From the NCBI GenBank assembly GCA_043764095.1, contig JAYUKX010000007.1, positions 14,386 through 78,385 of the forward strand: a stretch of DNA of 64,000 nt, given 5' to 3'. Positions within the stretch are counted from its first letter, which is position 1. The number at the start of each line of letters is the position of its first letter. Source of the stretch: M3007 sp043764095. GTDB lineage: Bacteria > Bacteroidota > Bacteroidia > Chitinophagales > Saprospiraceae. The notes beneath the pieces are model-generated. The model saw only the letters and a program-made list of their open reading frames with translations. It was not told the DNA's origin and searched no databases. This document shows positions 26,545 to 35,034 of this stretch, piece after piece. The translations under genes and the position numbers were made by a program.

Positions 26545-28956
26545 ATGCAAAAAAAAATAGTTTTAGTTGTAATTTATTTGATTTTTCCGATCTTCATTTT
26601 TGCCCAATACAAGGCAATAACGCTTTCCGGCAAAGTGCTCGATGCTGGTTCCAAAACAGCACTTCCTTATACCAATATTATCTTAAAAACTGGGAAAGAC
26701 AGTGCCTTTGTGTCGGGTACAATCACTAATGATGAAGGTATGTTTTCGTTCGTTGGATTAAAGCCAGGTAACTACCATTTGGAGGCCACTATATTGGGCT
26801 ACCAACGCCACCAACAAAATGTACTCATTGGCCAATTGAGTGCCTTTTTAGATTTGGGCAATATCCAATTATCCGAATCTACTAGCGCATTGGGCGAAGT
26901 GGTTGTGAGTGCAAAACAAGCAGAAATATCGTCAAAAATGGACAAAAAGACCTACTCTGTGGCCGATAATATCAGTCAAAGCGGTGGTTCGGTATTGCAA
27001 GCCTTGAGCAATTTGCCCAGTGTAACCGTTGGACAGGATGGTAAGGTGCAATTGCGTGGCAGCGAAAAAGTAGCGGTACTGATCGACGGCAAACAAACGT
27101 CTTTAACTGGTTTTGATGCCCAAAAGGGGCTGGATAATATACCGGCATCTGCCATAGAGCGCATCGAAATTATCAATAATCCATCCGCGAAATACGATGC
27201 CAACGGCAATGCAGGTATCATCAATATTATTTTCAAAAAGAACGACAAGCAGGGCTTTAATGGCAGTGTTGGGATGGCTGGAGGTCTTGGTACTTTGTGG
27301 CTAAAACGGGATAATCTGCCTACCATCCGGCCTGCTTTTCAAAACACCCCAAAAATCAACCCTTCTATTGCCTTGAATTATCGAAAGAAAAAGGTTAATG
27401 TTTTTTTTCAAGGCGATTGGCTGTATACAGAAACGTTGAACAAAAACGAATTTTCTGAACGCATTTACGACGACGGCACCACCATATTCCAGCAGGTAAA
27501 ACGCAATAGAACAACGACTTATGCCACTGCAAAAACAGGGATGGATTACCAATTGAATGCCCAAAATTCGATCTCAATTTCGGGGTTATTCAACCGAGAA
27601 AAAATTGATGACCGAGGTGACAATCCATATTTTAGGAATGATTTTAGTCAACGGTACCGACTTTGGCAATTTATAGAGGATGAGGTAAAATATACAGCCT
27701 CGGCTAGTACGGCTTTTACCCATAAGTTCACACAACCAGGGCATTCGCTACAAGTCAATGGCAACTATTATTTCCACCGAGAGGATGAGCAATATTTTTT
27801 TACCAATATTTTAGAAAATTTCACGGGTACAGATGCATTTAAACTCCTATCGGACGAGCATGTGTTCGACCTCAACTTGGACTATGCCAAACCGCTCAAA
27901 CAAGGACGTTTAGAGACTGGTTTTAAACTACGCAGGCGCGCTATTCCCGTAAATATGCAGTTTTTTGCAGGAGAAAAATCTCCTATCGACACCAATGCTG
28001 GAGGCTGGGCCAATTACTATGAAACGATTCCTGCTCTTTATGGCAATTACGTCTATGAAACGCAAAAAATAGAAATAGAAGGTGGTTTACGCACTGAATA
28101 TGTACAGGTTAACTACGATGTAAACCCCAACCACAATACCTATAAAAGCGATGGTTATGCTTATTTTCAGCCATTTCCAACCCTGCGTTTTGCGTATAAA
28201 ATGAGTGATTCAAAGAAAATTTCACTTTTTTACAACCGCCGTGTGGATCGCCCCAACGAAGTGGATATCCGCATTTTTCCAAAGTACGATGAACCAGAAT
28301 TGATAAAAGTGGGCAATCCTACACTACAACCGCAATTTACCAATACCATCGAACTGGCATACAAGACCCTTGTCCGCAAAGGCAGCCTGTATGGTGCTGT
28401 ATATCACCGTATTATAGATGGAACCATCACTAGGATTGCTACCCAAGTTCCGGGTAATTTGCTGCTGTACAATATTTTTCAAAACGCAGGTCGGAGTTAC
28501 AATACGGGTTTGGAATTGATTTTTCAGCATCAACCAGCGAAGTGGGTTTCATTTACAACAAGTGCCAACCTGTACCAAAATACCATCAATGCTTTTACGG
28601 TGACCAATAAGTACCCTGTGCCCACCATTTATAGCAATACAAAACAGCAGCGCATATCGGGCAATATTAAACTGAATACCTTATTGAACCTTCGCAAAGG
28701 TTTGGAAGCACAATCCTCGTTGGTGTATCTTGCCCCCGATATTATTCCACAAGGGAGTATTTCAGCGCGTTATGGCCTCGATTTTGGGATTAAAAAAACG
28801 ATTCAACACGGCAAAGGGAACATTTTTTTAAATGCAACTGATATTTTATACGCCATGCGGATCAAAAAAGAGATCGTCGGGAATGGTTTTGTTTTGCGGA
28901 GTGTAGATTTTTATGAAACACAGGTGGTGCGTATTGGGTATGGGTTTAAGTGGTAG
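26545..28956 (+). CDS. TonB-dependent receptor-like outer-membrane protein
   Basis: Order of parts: signal peptide (VVIYLIFPIFIFAQ), carboxypeptidase-regulatory-like domain (ITLSGKVLDAGSKTALPYTNIILKTG..., ~residues 25-110), a plug-like region (GGSVLQALSNLPSVTVGQDGKVQLRGSEKVAVLIDGKQ), then a long beta-barrel of the OMP_b-brl_3 type ending in aromatic KW. It starts three bases after the NRAMP gene stop, suggesting co-transcription. The ligand is not known. Confidence 0.88.
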   Translation: MQKKIVLVVIYLIFPIFIFAQYKAITLSGKVLDAGSKTALPYTNIILKTGKDSAFVSGTITNDEGMFSFVGLKPGNYHLEATILGYQRHQQNVLIGQLSAFLDLGNIQLSESTSALGEVVVSAKQAEISSKMDKKTYSVADNISQSGGSVLQALSNLPSVTVGQDGKVQLRGSEKVAVLIDGKQTSLTGFDAQKGLDNIPASAIERIEIINNPSAKYDANGNAGIINIIFKKNDKQGFNGSVGMAGGLGTLWLKRDNLPTIRPAFQNTPKINPSIALNYRKKKVNVFFQGDWLYTETLNKNEFSERIYDDGTTIFQQVKRNRTTTYATAKTGMDYQLNAQNSISISGLFNREKIDDRGDNPYFRNDFSQRYRLWQFIEDEVKYTASASTAFTHKFTQPGHSLQVNGNYYFHREDEQYFFTNILENFTGTDAFKLLSDEHVFDLNLDYAKPLKQGRLETGFKLRRRAIPVNMQFFAGEKSPIDTNAGGWANYYETIPALYGNYVYETQKIEIEGGLRTEYVQVNYDVNPNHNTYKSDGYAYFQPFPTLRFAYKMSDSKKISLFYNRRVDRPNEVDIRIFPKYDEPELIKVGNPTLQPQFTNTIELAYKTLVRKGSLYGAVYHRIIDGTITRIATQVPGNLLLYNIFQNAGRSYNTGLELIFQHQPAKWVSFTTSANLYQNTINAFTVTNKYPVPTIYSNTKQQRISGNIKLNTLLNLRKGLEAQSSLVYLAPDIIPQGSISARYGLDFGIKKTIQHGKGNIFLNATDILYAMRIKKEIVGNGFVLRSVDFYETQVVRIGYGFKW

Positions 28957-28999
28957 ATACGTACATTTTGCGGCTTACACATTTATTGCAGATAAAAAT

Positions 29000-29041
29000 A
29001 ACGAAGCCGTCACCTCCATTTCTGTTGATAACGGCTCCGTT
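29000..29041 (-). terminator. Terminator of the large T9SS protein gene
   Basis: On the minus strand an 11-bp stem with one mismatch (AACGGAGCCGT / ACGGCTTCGTT) is followed by ATTTTT. It lies between two convergent genes. Confidence 0.55.
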
Positions 29042-29092
29042 TTCCTAATGAATTTTCATGCACATTCAGATGTTACTAAAAAAGCACCAACC

Positions 29093-31954
29093 TTAATGAC
29101 TAACAACGACACGACCTGTCCAATTAGGTAAAGTTGTCAACCTAAGTGTATAAAGACCATTCGCCAGATCCTCTACATTGATCTCTTTTTGTTCCTCAAA
29201 AGCATTCCAAACCATGCTGCTTACCAATTGACCACTCAAGTTATATACTTCTAAGCGAGCATCATTTGAAACGGTTTGGTGCGCAGTGACTACAACACGA
29301 GTGCTGGCTAAGGTCGGCCTGATCGTGAACGCCAAATCCTCTAGCGCAAGATCATTAGCACTTACACTGCCATCGGAGGTCAGTAGCAAACCATCAGGCA
29401 GGTATTGTAAGGTAAAATTGGGTGGCATGTTTACTTGCGCAAAAGTACCCGTAAATGTACCAGTTGTCTGGATCACCTTGATGCTTCCATTGAGGCTCGC
29501 ACCTTGTGGTACTACAACATTGAGTACGCCACCCGCCGTCATATTGCCGTTGATGAGTAACTGGTCGTATTGGCCAATATCGCTACCCACTACTTCTATT
29601 TCTACGATTGCGGGCGCAATTAAATTATCTTCTACGGTGAGGATGCCGGGAGAGCAACCAGGTGCGATCGTTCCTTCATTGGTAAAACCTGCATTAAAAG
29701 TGTAAGCCCCCTGCCCTTTGAACGTACCGGAGATTTTATTGATGAAAGGTACATTGAAAGCAATTTTTATAGGTTGGTTGCCGCAGATTGAAAAAACACC
29801 TTCATTGGCAAAAGAAGTAAAACCATCTATAATGACATCTTCATCGGAATCCACGTTCCAATTACCTCCATTTTTGAAAAAACTAGTATTGATCTCTATG
29901 ATACCGCCGCTCAATGTGACATTACCTTCGTTTGTAAAAGGAGCCGAGATCGTAGGGCGCTCCTCCTTTTCTTTAATAAAAACCTGTGCGTTTTCATAAA
30001 TACGGATAGGCACATCTATCGTTCCTCCATTCCAATTCATACCATTACCGATTCGGATATTACCACTACCTTCAATTTTGGTATCTTCTATTTCGAGGAC
30101 TGTTGTGGGTTCAAATACCGTATTCAAACGTATTTCTGCTTTTTTAAACAAATAATTGGAGGCAGGAGGCAGGATGATACTTGTTTCTAAGCGACCAAAA
30201 TCTACAATAACATTAGAAATATTATTCAGTACAGTACCCAGTTTAAAATTTGTTTTACCCCAAAAATTCGTCTCTAACACGCTGAGTCCCGAGGTTTGCG
30301 CACCGGCATTAAACACATGTTCCACGTTAGTGCTATATAACCCCAATTTACTTCCCAACTGACCAGTAATCGTTCCAAAATGTTGCAATTCACCACTAAT
30401 TTGTAGGTCGGTGGTACCACCTATATTAATAGTTCCGAGGTTTTTCAGAAGGGCATTAGCCTGTGTCATTTTGTTATTGATATTCATTGTACCATTGTTG
30501 GTGCAATTGGTATTTGTACCCAGACCATCATAACAATAAAAATACAAAGAATCGCCGTTCATATTAAAAGTTCCATTATTAACAATGCCCGAACAGCCTG
30601 CTGAAAAAGTGCCATTTGGTCCCCAATTGATAGTGCCATTGTTAGTCATGTTGCAAACGCTGAGCGATTTTAAAGTCAGTATGGTACTTGCACTAAGGTC
30701 AACTTTAATATTTGTGCCAAAGTGGCCAAATTCAGATATAAAATTAGGGGTATTGAATGAAAAATTAGAAGTACCATCAATGTAACCGCGTTGCAAAATA
30801 AATGTTCCTGTAAAATTTTGATTCACATTAGTTGTAATATATCCTCCGATTTCATACGTGGCAGCAGGTGGCAACGCAACGCCTAACTCAATTACACCTT
30901 GACCAGCCGCACCAAGTATAAAATTTTGAATAGCCGAAATATTTGCCCCACTTTTAATCACCAAATTTGTAGATTCCTCTGTTTTGAACGTAGGTATATT
31001 GATCGTAGAACCACCGTAAAAAGTATTGCTACCGTTGTTGTTGTTATAATAACCAACAGTAGACAACGACGATCCTACTCCGCCTGTTATGCTACCATAA
31101 TGCTCAATACTATATAAGGACAATTGAGTAGCACCACTCATATTGATTGTTCCTTTATTGAGCATTTTTGAAAGCAGCAAAAGGCTTGTCAAATTGGATG
31201 AAATTTGAATATTCCCAGTGTTAGTAATGAGAAAATATTGAGAATAACCACCGTAACTAAAGGCTGCATTGGCCGCATTTATGTTCCAGGCACCAGTATT
31301 GGTGAGCCAACCACCAACTGATTGAATTTTGCCACTTTGCCAATTAAAAGTACCATTGTTATCTAAAGTACCCAATTCCACATCATAATTGGGGCTATCA
31401 ATATTTAATACACCTGTTGCATTAACAACAATTCGCCCCTTCAGATTACCTTCTTTTTGAGTTAAAGTACCATTTATTGTGATATTGTTAGCAGAAAAAG
31501 CACGTGCCTCTAGCACCAAATTACCATCGACAACTACATCACTATAAAAGATAATTCCTTCATAATTATTGGGGGAATTCACGTCGGTCATGGTAGCATT
31601 GGCACCAGTGGCGATCATCAAATTCATTTGCCAAAACATTGGATAACGGGTGTCTAGGAGTTCTGTCACCGTCAAGGTGCCAGGTCCAAAGATATAATTT
31701 AACTTACTGACCGTCATTGATTTAACCGTAACATCGCCATCGGTAATGACCGATGATGATTCCGTACCATTAATGATCACATCATCTCCCGCACCGGGTA
31801 CTCCATTGGGTTGCCAAGCGGAGGCATTATTCCAATTGACTTGAGCGCCGCCGGAGAGAATAAGTGTATAAGTTGTTGCATGTACTTGAAAATACATAAA
31901 TAAAAGCAGGCTAAATAAGGCTAATCCTTTTGAATTGTGTTTGTTTTGTGTCAT
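29093..31954 (-). CDS. Large T9SS surface protein with beta-helix-like repeats
   Basis: A signal peptide (LALFSLLLFMYFQVHA) is followed by ~800 residues rich in short strands of the type GTINMSGATQLSLYS / NNGTFNMNGDSLYF, typical of a right-handed beta-helix. The C-terminal ~90 residues are a T9SS sorting domain (FTIRPTLASTRVVV ... DLANGLYTLRLTTLPNWTGRVVVSH). It is probably a cell-surface adhesin. No enzymatic motif is visible. Confidence 0.8.
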   Translation of the reverse strand: MTQNKHNSKGLALFSLLLFMYFQVHATTYTLILSGGAQVNWNNASAWQPNGVPGAGDDVIINGTESSSVITDGDVTVKSMTVSKLNYIFGPGTLTVTELLDTRYPMFWQMNLMIATGANATMTDVNSPNNYEGIIFYSDVVVDGNLVLEARAFSANNITINGTLTQKEGNLKGRIVVNATGVLNIDSPNYDVELGTLDNNGTFNWQSGKIQSVGGWLTNTGAWNINAANAAFSYGGYSQYFLITNTGNIQISSNLTSLLLLSKMLNKGTINMSGATQLSLYSIEHYGSITGGVGSSLSTVGYYNNNNGSNTFYGGSTINIPTFKTEESTNLVIKSGANISAIQNFILGAAGQGVIELGVALPPAATYEIGGYITTNVNQNFTGTFILQRGYIDGTSNFSFNTPNFISEFGHFGTNIKVDLSASTILTLKSLSVCNMTNNGTINWGPNGTFSAGCSGIVNNGTFNMNGDSLYFYCYDGLGTNTNCTNNGTMNINNKMTQANALLKNLGTINIGGTTDLQISGELQHFGTITGQLGSKLGLYSTNVEHVFNAGAQTSGLSVLETNFWGKTNFKLGTVLNNISNVIVDFGRLETSIILPPASNYLFKKAEIRLNTVFEPTTVLEIEDTKIEGSGNIRIGNGMNWNGGTIDVPIRIYENAQVFIKEKEERPTISAPFTNEGNVTLSGGIIEINTSFFKNGGNWNVDSDEDVIIDGFTSFANEGVFSICGNQPIKIAFNVPFINKISGTFKGQGAYTFNAGFTNEGTIAPGCSPGILTVEDNLIAPAIVEIEVVGSDIGQYDQLLINGNMTAGGVLNVVVPQGASLNGSIKVIQTTGTFTGTFAQVNMPPNFTLQYLPDGLLLTSDGSVSANDLALEDLAFTIRPTLASTRVVVTAHQTVSNDARLEVYNLSGQLVSSMVWNAFEEQKEINVEDLANGLYTLRLTTLPNWTGRVVVSH

Positions 31955-32118
31955 TTTTTTTAAAATTTAATTCGGTATATAACCACTGATATCTTTATTA
32001 AGTTTTCACCAACTTTGGTTATGCTATTTTTAAGCATTTGACCGTTGTTATAGGAATGGTAAGGCTTTGATAGGATAAAAAATGGGTAAAAAATTTCACC
32101 ACAAAAAAAATTTCAAAA

Positions 32119-32151
32119 ATTTAAAGTAAAACAAATACCTTGTCCGTCTTC
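32119..32151 (+). promoter_or_regulatory. Shared ECF-type promoter motif, copy 1 (sigma gene)
   Basis: ATTTAAAGTAAAA, ten bases, then GTCCGTCTTC. The same two blocks with nine-base spacing occur at 34077-34108 ahead of the membrane-protein/Hsp20 operon. The conserved GTC block fits ECF -10 elements. It lies 20 bases upstream of the sigma gene and suggests autoregulation. Confidence 0.55.
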
Positions 32152-32171
32152 TGGGAAAAGACATAAAAATC

Positions 32172-32747
32172 ATGACCATTGCAATGACAGCAGAACCCAA
32201 TAATTCCAATAATAGTGGAATAACGGCGGTCGTACAGGAATATAGCAAGCGATTGTTCCGGTTTATCCGAGGCAAGGTGCGCAATGATGCAGATGCAGAA
32301 GATATATTGCAGGATGTATGGTACCAATTGAGTAGAGTAGCCGACGCCGAGCCCATCGAACAAATCAGTGGATGGCTGTTTCGAGTAGCGCGTAATAGAG
32401 TTACCGATATGTACCGCCGCACTACCCCGCAAATGCTGGATGACCTGGCTTACGAAAATGAAGAAGGGGAGTTACACTTTAAAGATCTTTTACTCATGGA
32501 GGCCACCACGCCCGAAACAGAGTACTTGAAAAAGATCGTTTGGGATACCTTTTTTGCCGCATTAGAAGAATTGCCCGAAGCACAACGCAACGTATTTGTT
32601 TGGAACGAAATGGAGGACGAAACCTTCCAATCTATTTCAGATCGTACGGGCGACAATATCAAAACCCTTATTTCTCGCAAGCGTTATGCTGTTCAGCACC
32701 TGCGCGAGCGACTTTACACCGTTTATCAAGAATTTTTAAATCCTTAG
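32172..32747 (+). CDS. ECF-subfamily RNA polymerase sigma factor
   Basis: Sigma-70 region 2 (YSKRLFRFIRGKVRNDADAEDILQDVWYQL ... WLFRVARNRVTDMYRR) and region 4 (LPEAQRNVFVWNEMEDETFQSISDRTGDNIKTLISRKRYAVQHLRE) are present and separated by a ~55-residue linker. There is no region 3. It directs RNA polymerase to a stress or surface-signal regulon. The small membrane protein starts four bases downstream and may be a modulator. An upstream motif shared with the Hsp20 operon suggests those genes are targets. Confidence 0.9.
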   Translation: MTIAMTAEPNNSNNSGITAVVQEYSKRLFRFIRGKVRNDADAEDILQDVWYQLSRVADAEPIEQISGWLFRVARNRVTDMYRRTTPQMLDDLAYENEEGELHFKDLLLMEATTPETEYLKKIVWDTFFAALEELPEAQRNVFVWNEMEDETFQSISDRTGDNIKTLISRKRYAVQHLRERLYTVYQEFLNP

Positions 32748-32750
32748 TTT

Positions 32751-33047
32751 ATGTTTCAGCGAAAATACTGGATCTTTTTGCCCTTCATTTTTATGGCTGC
32801 TGTACTTGTTGTAGGTGGAGTAGTCATGTTTTTATGGAACGCTATTTTGCCCGAAGTGACGGGCGTACGACCGCTTACGTTTATGCAAGCCATTGGGTTA
32901 TTGATCCTTTGCCGGATCTTGTTTGGTGGTTTTCGTGGCGGCGGAAGACCCGGCGGAAAATGGGGACGTGGCAAATGGGGAAATATGAGTATGGAGGAAA
33001 AGGCTAGGATGAGGGCGGCTTGGGAAGAGCGGTGTAAACGGTCATAA
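32751..33047 (+). CDS. Small membrane protein co-transcribed with the ECF sigma factor
   Basis: A 98-residue protein with two hydrophobic helices (FLPFIFMAAVLVVGGVVMFLWNAI and FMQAIGLLILCRILFGGF) and a basic Gly/Arg-rich then helical tail (SMEEKARMRAAWEERCKR). It follows the sigma gene by three bases. Proteins of this pattern (LWN..LP...FMQALGLL.L..ILFGGF) commonly follow ECF genes in Bacteroidota; a role in controlling sigma activity is possible, but it lacks a recognised anti-sigma domain. Confidence 0.75.
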   Translation: MFQRKYWIFLPFIFMAAVLVVGGVVMFLWNAILPEVTGVRPLTFMQAIGLLILCRILFGGFRGGGRPGGKWGRGKWGNMSMEEKARMRAAWEERCKRS

Positions 33048-33063
33048 TCTTTATTGAAGCCTA

Positions 33064-33378
33064 CTAATCCCTTTTAGGATACCTATTTCCAATGGGATTT
33101 CGTCCGTTTTTTTCGTAGTAAGTATCGATGTACGAACGTTCTATATCTAAAGCAGCAGATCGTCCAGGAATATCAGTTAACAAAATTTCTCCATCAAACT
33201 TTGAATATTCCGCAGCCATATTCCATTCATCTATCTGCTCCCTAACCCGAACAGAAAGTCCATCCTCTAAATCAATAGGGTCGTCGGAAATACCAAATTT
33301 GAATGTATCCCTGTCAATACGTTTAAAAATATTATAGAGATGGTGAGGGTTAGGATTATCTTTAGAGTTCCCGTGCAT
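33064..33378 (-). CDS. GIY-YIG-like nuclease domain protein (toxin-module type)
   Basis: The short N-terminus carries a GIY-like YNIF and a YIG-like FKFGIS. A conserved arginine (SVRVREQI), a glutamate (AALDIERSYID) and the terminal NPIGN complete the GIY-YIG active-site pattern. The order and spacing match the C-terminal toxin domains of RHS/polymorphic toxins. Here the domain stands alone in 104 residues, without a delivery domain. The DUF4240 gene ends 14 bases upstream; the two may form an effector-antidote pair, or be a relic of one (inference). Confidence 0.6.
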   Translation of the reverse strand: MHGNSKDNPNPHHLYNIFKRIDRDTFKFGISDDPIDLEDGLSVRVREQIDEWNMAAEYSKFDGEILLTDIPGRSAALDIERSYIDTYYEKNGRNPIGNRYPKRD

Positions 33379-33392
33379 AGTAGATTAACTGC

Positions 33393-33971
33393 TCATTGGA
33401 GGTCTTCCCACCCTTTACGATTACTAAAAGTTTCAATAGAATAAACAGAGACGTATCTAAGTATCGTCTTTTGAGATCGACGGTGTGCCTCATTCGCAAT
33501 GCGCAACAACGGCGCAAATTCCATATCTTTTGGCATTAATTTAGGATTATCAAGTATATTATCATATAGTTTTTGGCCATTAGCCACGGCACAACAACGT
33601 GCGAAAAGGAATCCATCTTCGGAGAAAACAGGAGATTCTTGGCTGTATGCACCTTTACCAATTTCTTTTGCATGAGCCATTGTATCCAGCCGATAGAGTT
33701 TTTGCGATAGAATATCTTTAAAATCATAAAGATGCCGAAGAGGAGCATTACTTAGGGCTTCGACAACAGGTTCGATTACAGCATCATCGTTGCCCATTCG
33801 TTGCCAATCCAGCAATGAAATTAATTCCCAAAAACCATCCTCGCTCAATCCACCTGCAATGGGTGTATCGTGCAGTTCAATCTGAATCGAAGCATTGGGG
33901 TATTTTTCTTGCAAATCAGAAATTTGTTCCGGGCTGATATTGCGCAATGGATATCGAAGTATATTGGTCAT
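33393..33971 (-). CDS. DUF4240-family protein
   Basis: Residues ~45-170 match the DUF4240 pattern: FWELISLLDWQRMGNDDAVIEPVVEALSN, LYDFKDILSQKLYRLDTMAHA, DGFLFARCCAVANGQKLYDNIL and FAPLLRIANEAHRR. It is cytoplasmic, with no signal peptide. DUF4240 proteins occur beside toxin genes in several contexts, which would suit an antidote role for the adjacent GIY-YIG protein; their biochemical activity is unknown to me. Confidence 0.65.
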   Translation of the reverse strand: MTNILRYPLRNISPEQISDLQEKYPNASIQIELHDTPIAGGLSEDGFWELISLLDWQRMGNDDAVIEPVVEALSNAPLRHLYDFKDILSQKLYRLDTMAHAKEIGKGAYSQESPVFSEDGFLFARCCAVANGQKLYDNILDNPKLMPKDMEFAPLLRIANEAHRRSQKTILRYVSVYSIETFSNRKGWEDLQ

Positions 33972-34076
33972 AATGACGCGTCAAATTTATGCAAAAGTAG
34001 GTATTTTAACTCGTTTCACCAAATATTGACCAGATATAATTATCAAATTTACAGCAGATGAAAAAAAATTAAAAAC

Positions 34077-34108
34077 ATTTAAAGTAAAATTCAGCCTCGT
34101 CCGTCTTC
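34077..34108 (+). promoter_or_regulatory. Shared ECF-type promoter motif, copy 2 (Hsp20 operon)
   Basis: ATTTAAAGTAAAA, nine bases, then GTCCGTCTTC, matching the copy upstream of the ECF sigma gene. The first gene of the operon starts about 110 bases downstream, leaving a long 5' untranslated region. Confidence 0.55.
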
Positions 34109-34220
34109 CATAATATAAGCGACAAATACTGCGGCAAACAAAATACGAAACACGCAAAAAGTACCGCAATACGTCCCGCGCCTTATACCATATCATTTCA
34201 TTTTAAAAACAAATTTTACG

Positions 34221-34517
34221 ATGCGTCCAGCAAAGTTTTTTCTAGCGCTGCTATTCGGCGCAGCAGTTCTTATTACCTTTTTGAAACTGCTCTTTTTCGC
34301 CCTAATGGCCACAGTAGTATTCGGATCACTCTATATGATATTCCGAGCAGGTGCTTATATGGCCCGTTATGGCGGTCAGCCGCAACACCATTTTGCACCC
34401 AATTACCACTACCCTACTCGTTGGAACAATGGTTTCCAACAAGCACAGCCGATAGATCCGTTTTCGTTTCAACAGGCCAATAAACAGGGCGCTACAAGGC
34501 ATATTGAAGTGCTTTAA
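34221..34517 (+). CDS. Small membrane protein upstream of Hsp20
   Basis: A 98-residue protein with one long hydrophobic stretch (FLALLFGAAVLITFLKLLFFALMATVVFGSLYMIF) followed by a His/Gln/Pro-rich soluble tail (QPQHHFAPNYHYPTRW). There is no known domain. It lies in an apparent operon with the Hsp20 gene 36 bases downstream, both behind the ECF-like motif. Confidence 0.7.
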   Translation: MRPAKFFLALLFGAAVLITFLKLLFFALMATVVFGSLYMIFRAGAYMARYGGQPQHHFAPNYHYPTRWNNGFQQAQPIDPFSFQQANKQGATRHIEVL

Positions 34518-34553
34518 TATTTAAATTCACTATTCACAACAACAATTAAAATT

Positions 34554-34970
34554 ATGTGTCATTCAAATAATTCCCACAGATACAGGGATCATCAATCACG
34601 CGGTTACGGTGCCGCACATGCAGGTTTTAACCCTTTCCGTTGGCAAGCCAATGCGACACGAGTACCTGTAAATATTCGCGAATCCAAAGACTGGTACGAA
34701 CTGTTCGTTTATGCGCCAGGCCTTACCAAAGATGCGTTTCAGGTAAACCTCTCCAGTGATGTGCTTAGCATTAAAGTTGCCGCTACGGAACAGGGAGGAC
34801 AAGAAAACTGGTTGCATCATGAGTACCCCCGCAACGGTTTCGAGCGGCAGTTTTCGCTCAATGGAAAAGTGGACACTTCGGCCATTACCGCCCGATACAC
34901 CGATGGCGTACTGGAGTTAACGTTGCCCAAATTGCCCGGTACCGAAGCACAGGAAATTACGATTTCATAA
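34554..34970 (+). CDS. Small heat-shock protein, Hsp20/alpha-crystallin family
   Basis: An ATP-independent holdase chaperone. The alpha-crystallin domain runs from about residue 38 to the end (PVNIRESKDWYELFVYAPGLTKDAFQVNL ... FERQFSLNGKVDTSAITARYTDGVLELTLPK). The N-terminal arm is short and rich in His, Asn and Gly. The usual C-terminal I-x-I motif is reduced to EITIS. It is likely under the ECF factor encoded about 2 kb upstream. Confidence 0.9.
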   Translation: MCHSNNSHRYRDHQSRGYGAAHAGFNPFRWQANATRVPVNIRESKDWYELFVYAPGLTKDAFQVNLSSDVLSIKVAATEQGGQENWLHHEYPRNGFERQFSLNGKVDTSAITARYTDGVLELTLPKLPGTEAQEITIS

Positions 34971-34990
34971 ATACGATGTTTTTTGATTTT

Positions 34991-35028
34991 GGCCGCAACC
35001 TAGGAAGATGGGTTGCGGCCTTTTTTTT
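34991..35028 (+). terminator. Rho-independent terminator of the Hsp20 operon
   Basis: A 10-bp perfect stem (GGCCGCAACC / GGTTGCGGCC) is followed directly by eight T residues. Confidence 0.9.
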
Positions 35029-35034
35029 GTTAAT

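Noticed and set aside
29286..30785. Plus-strand frames opposite the T9SS surface protein
   Set aside because: They are mirror frames of a repetitive coding sequence without independent support.
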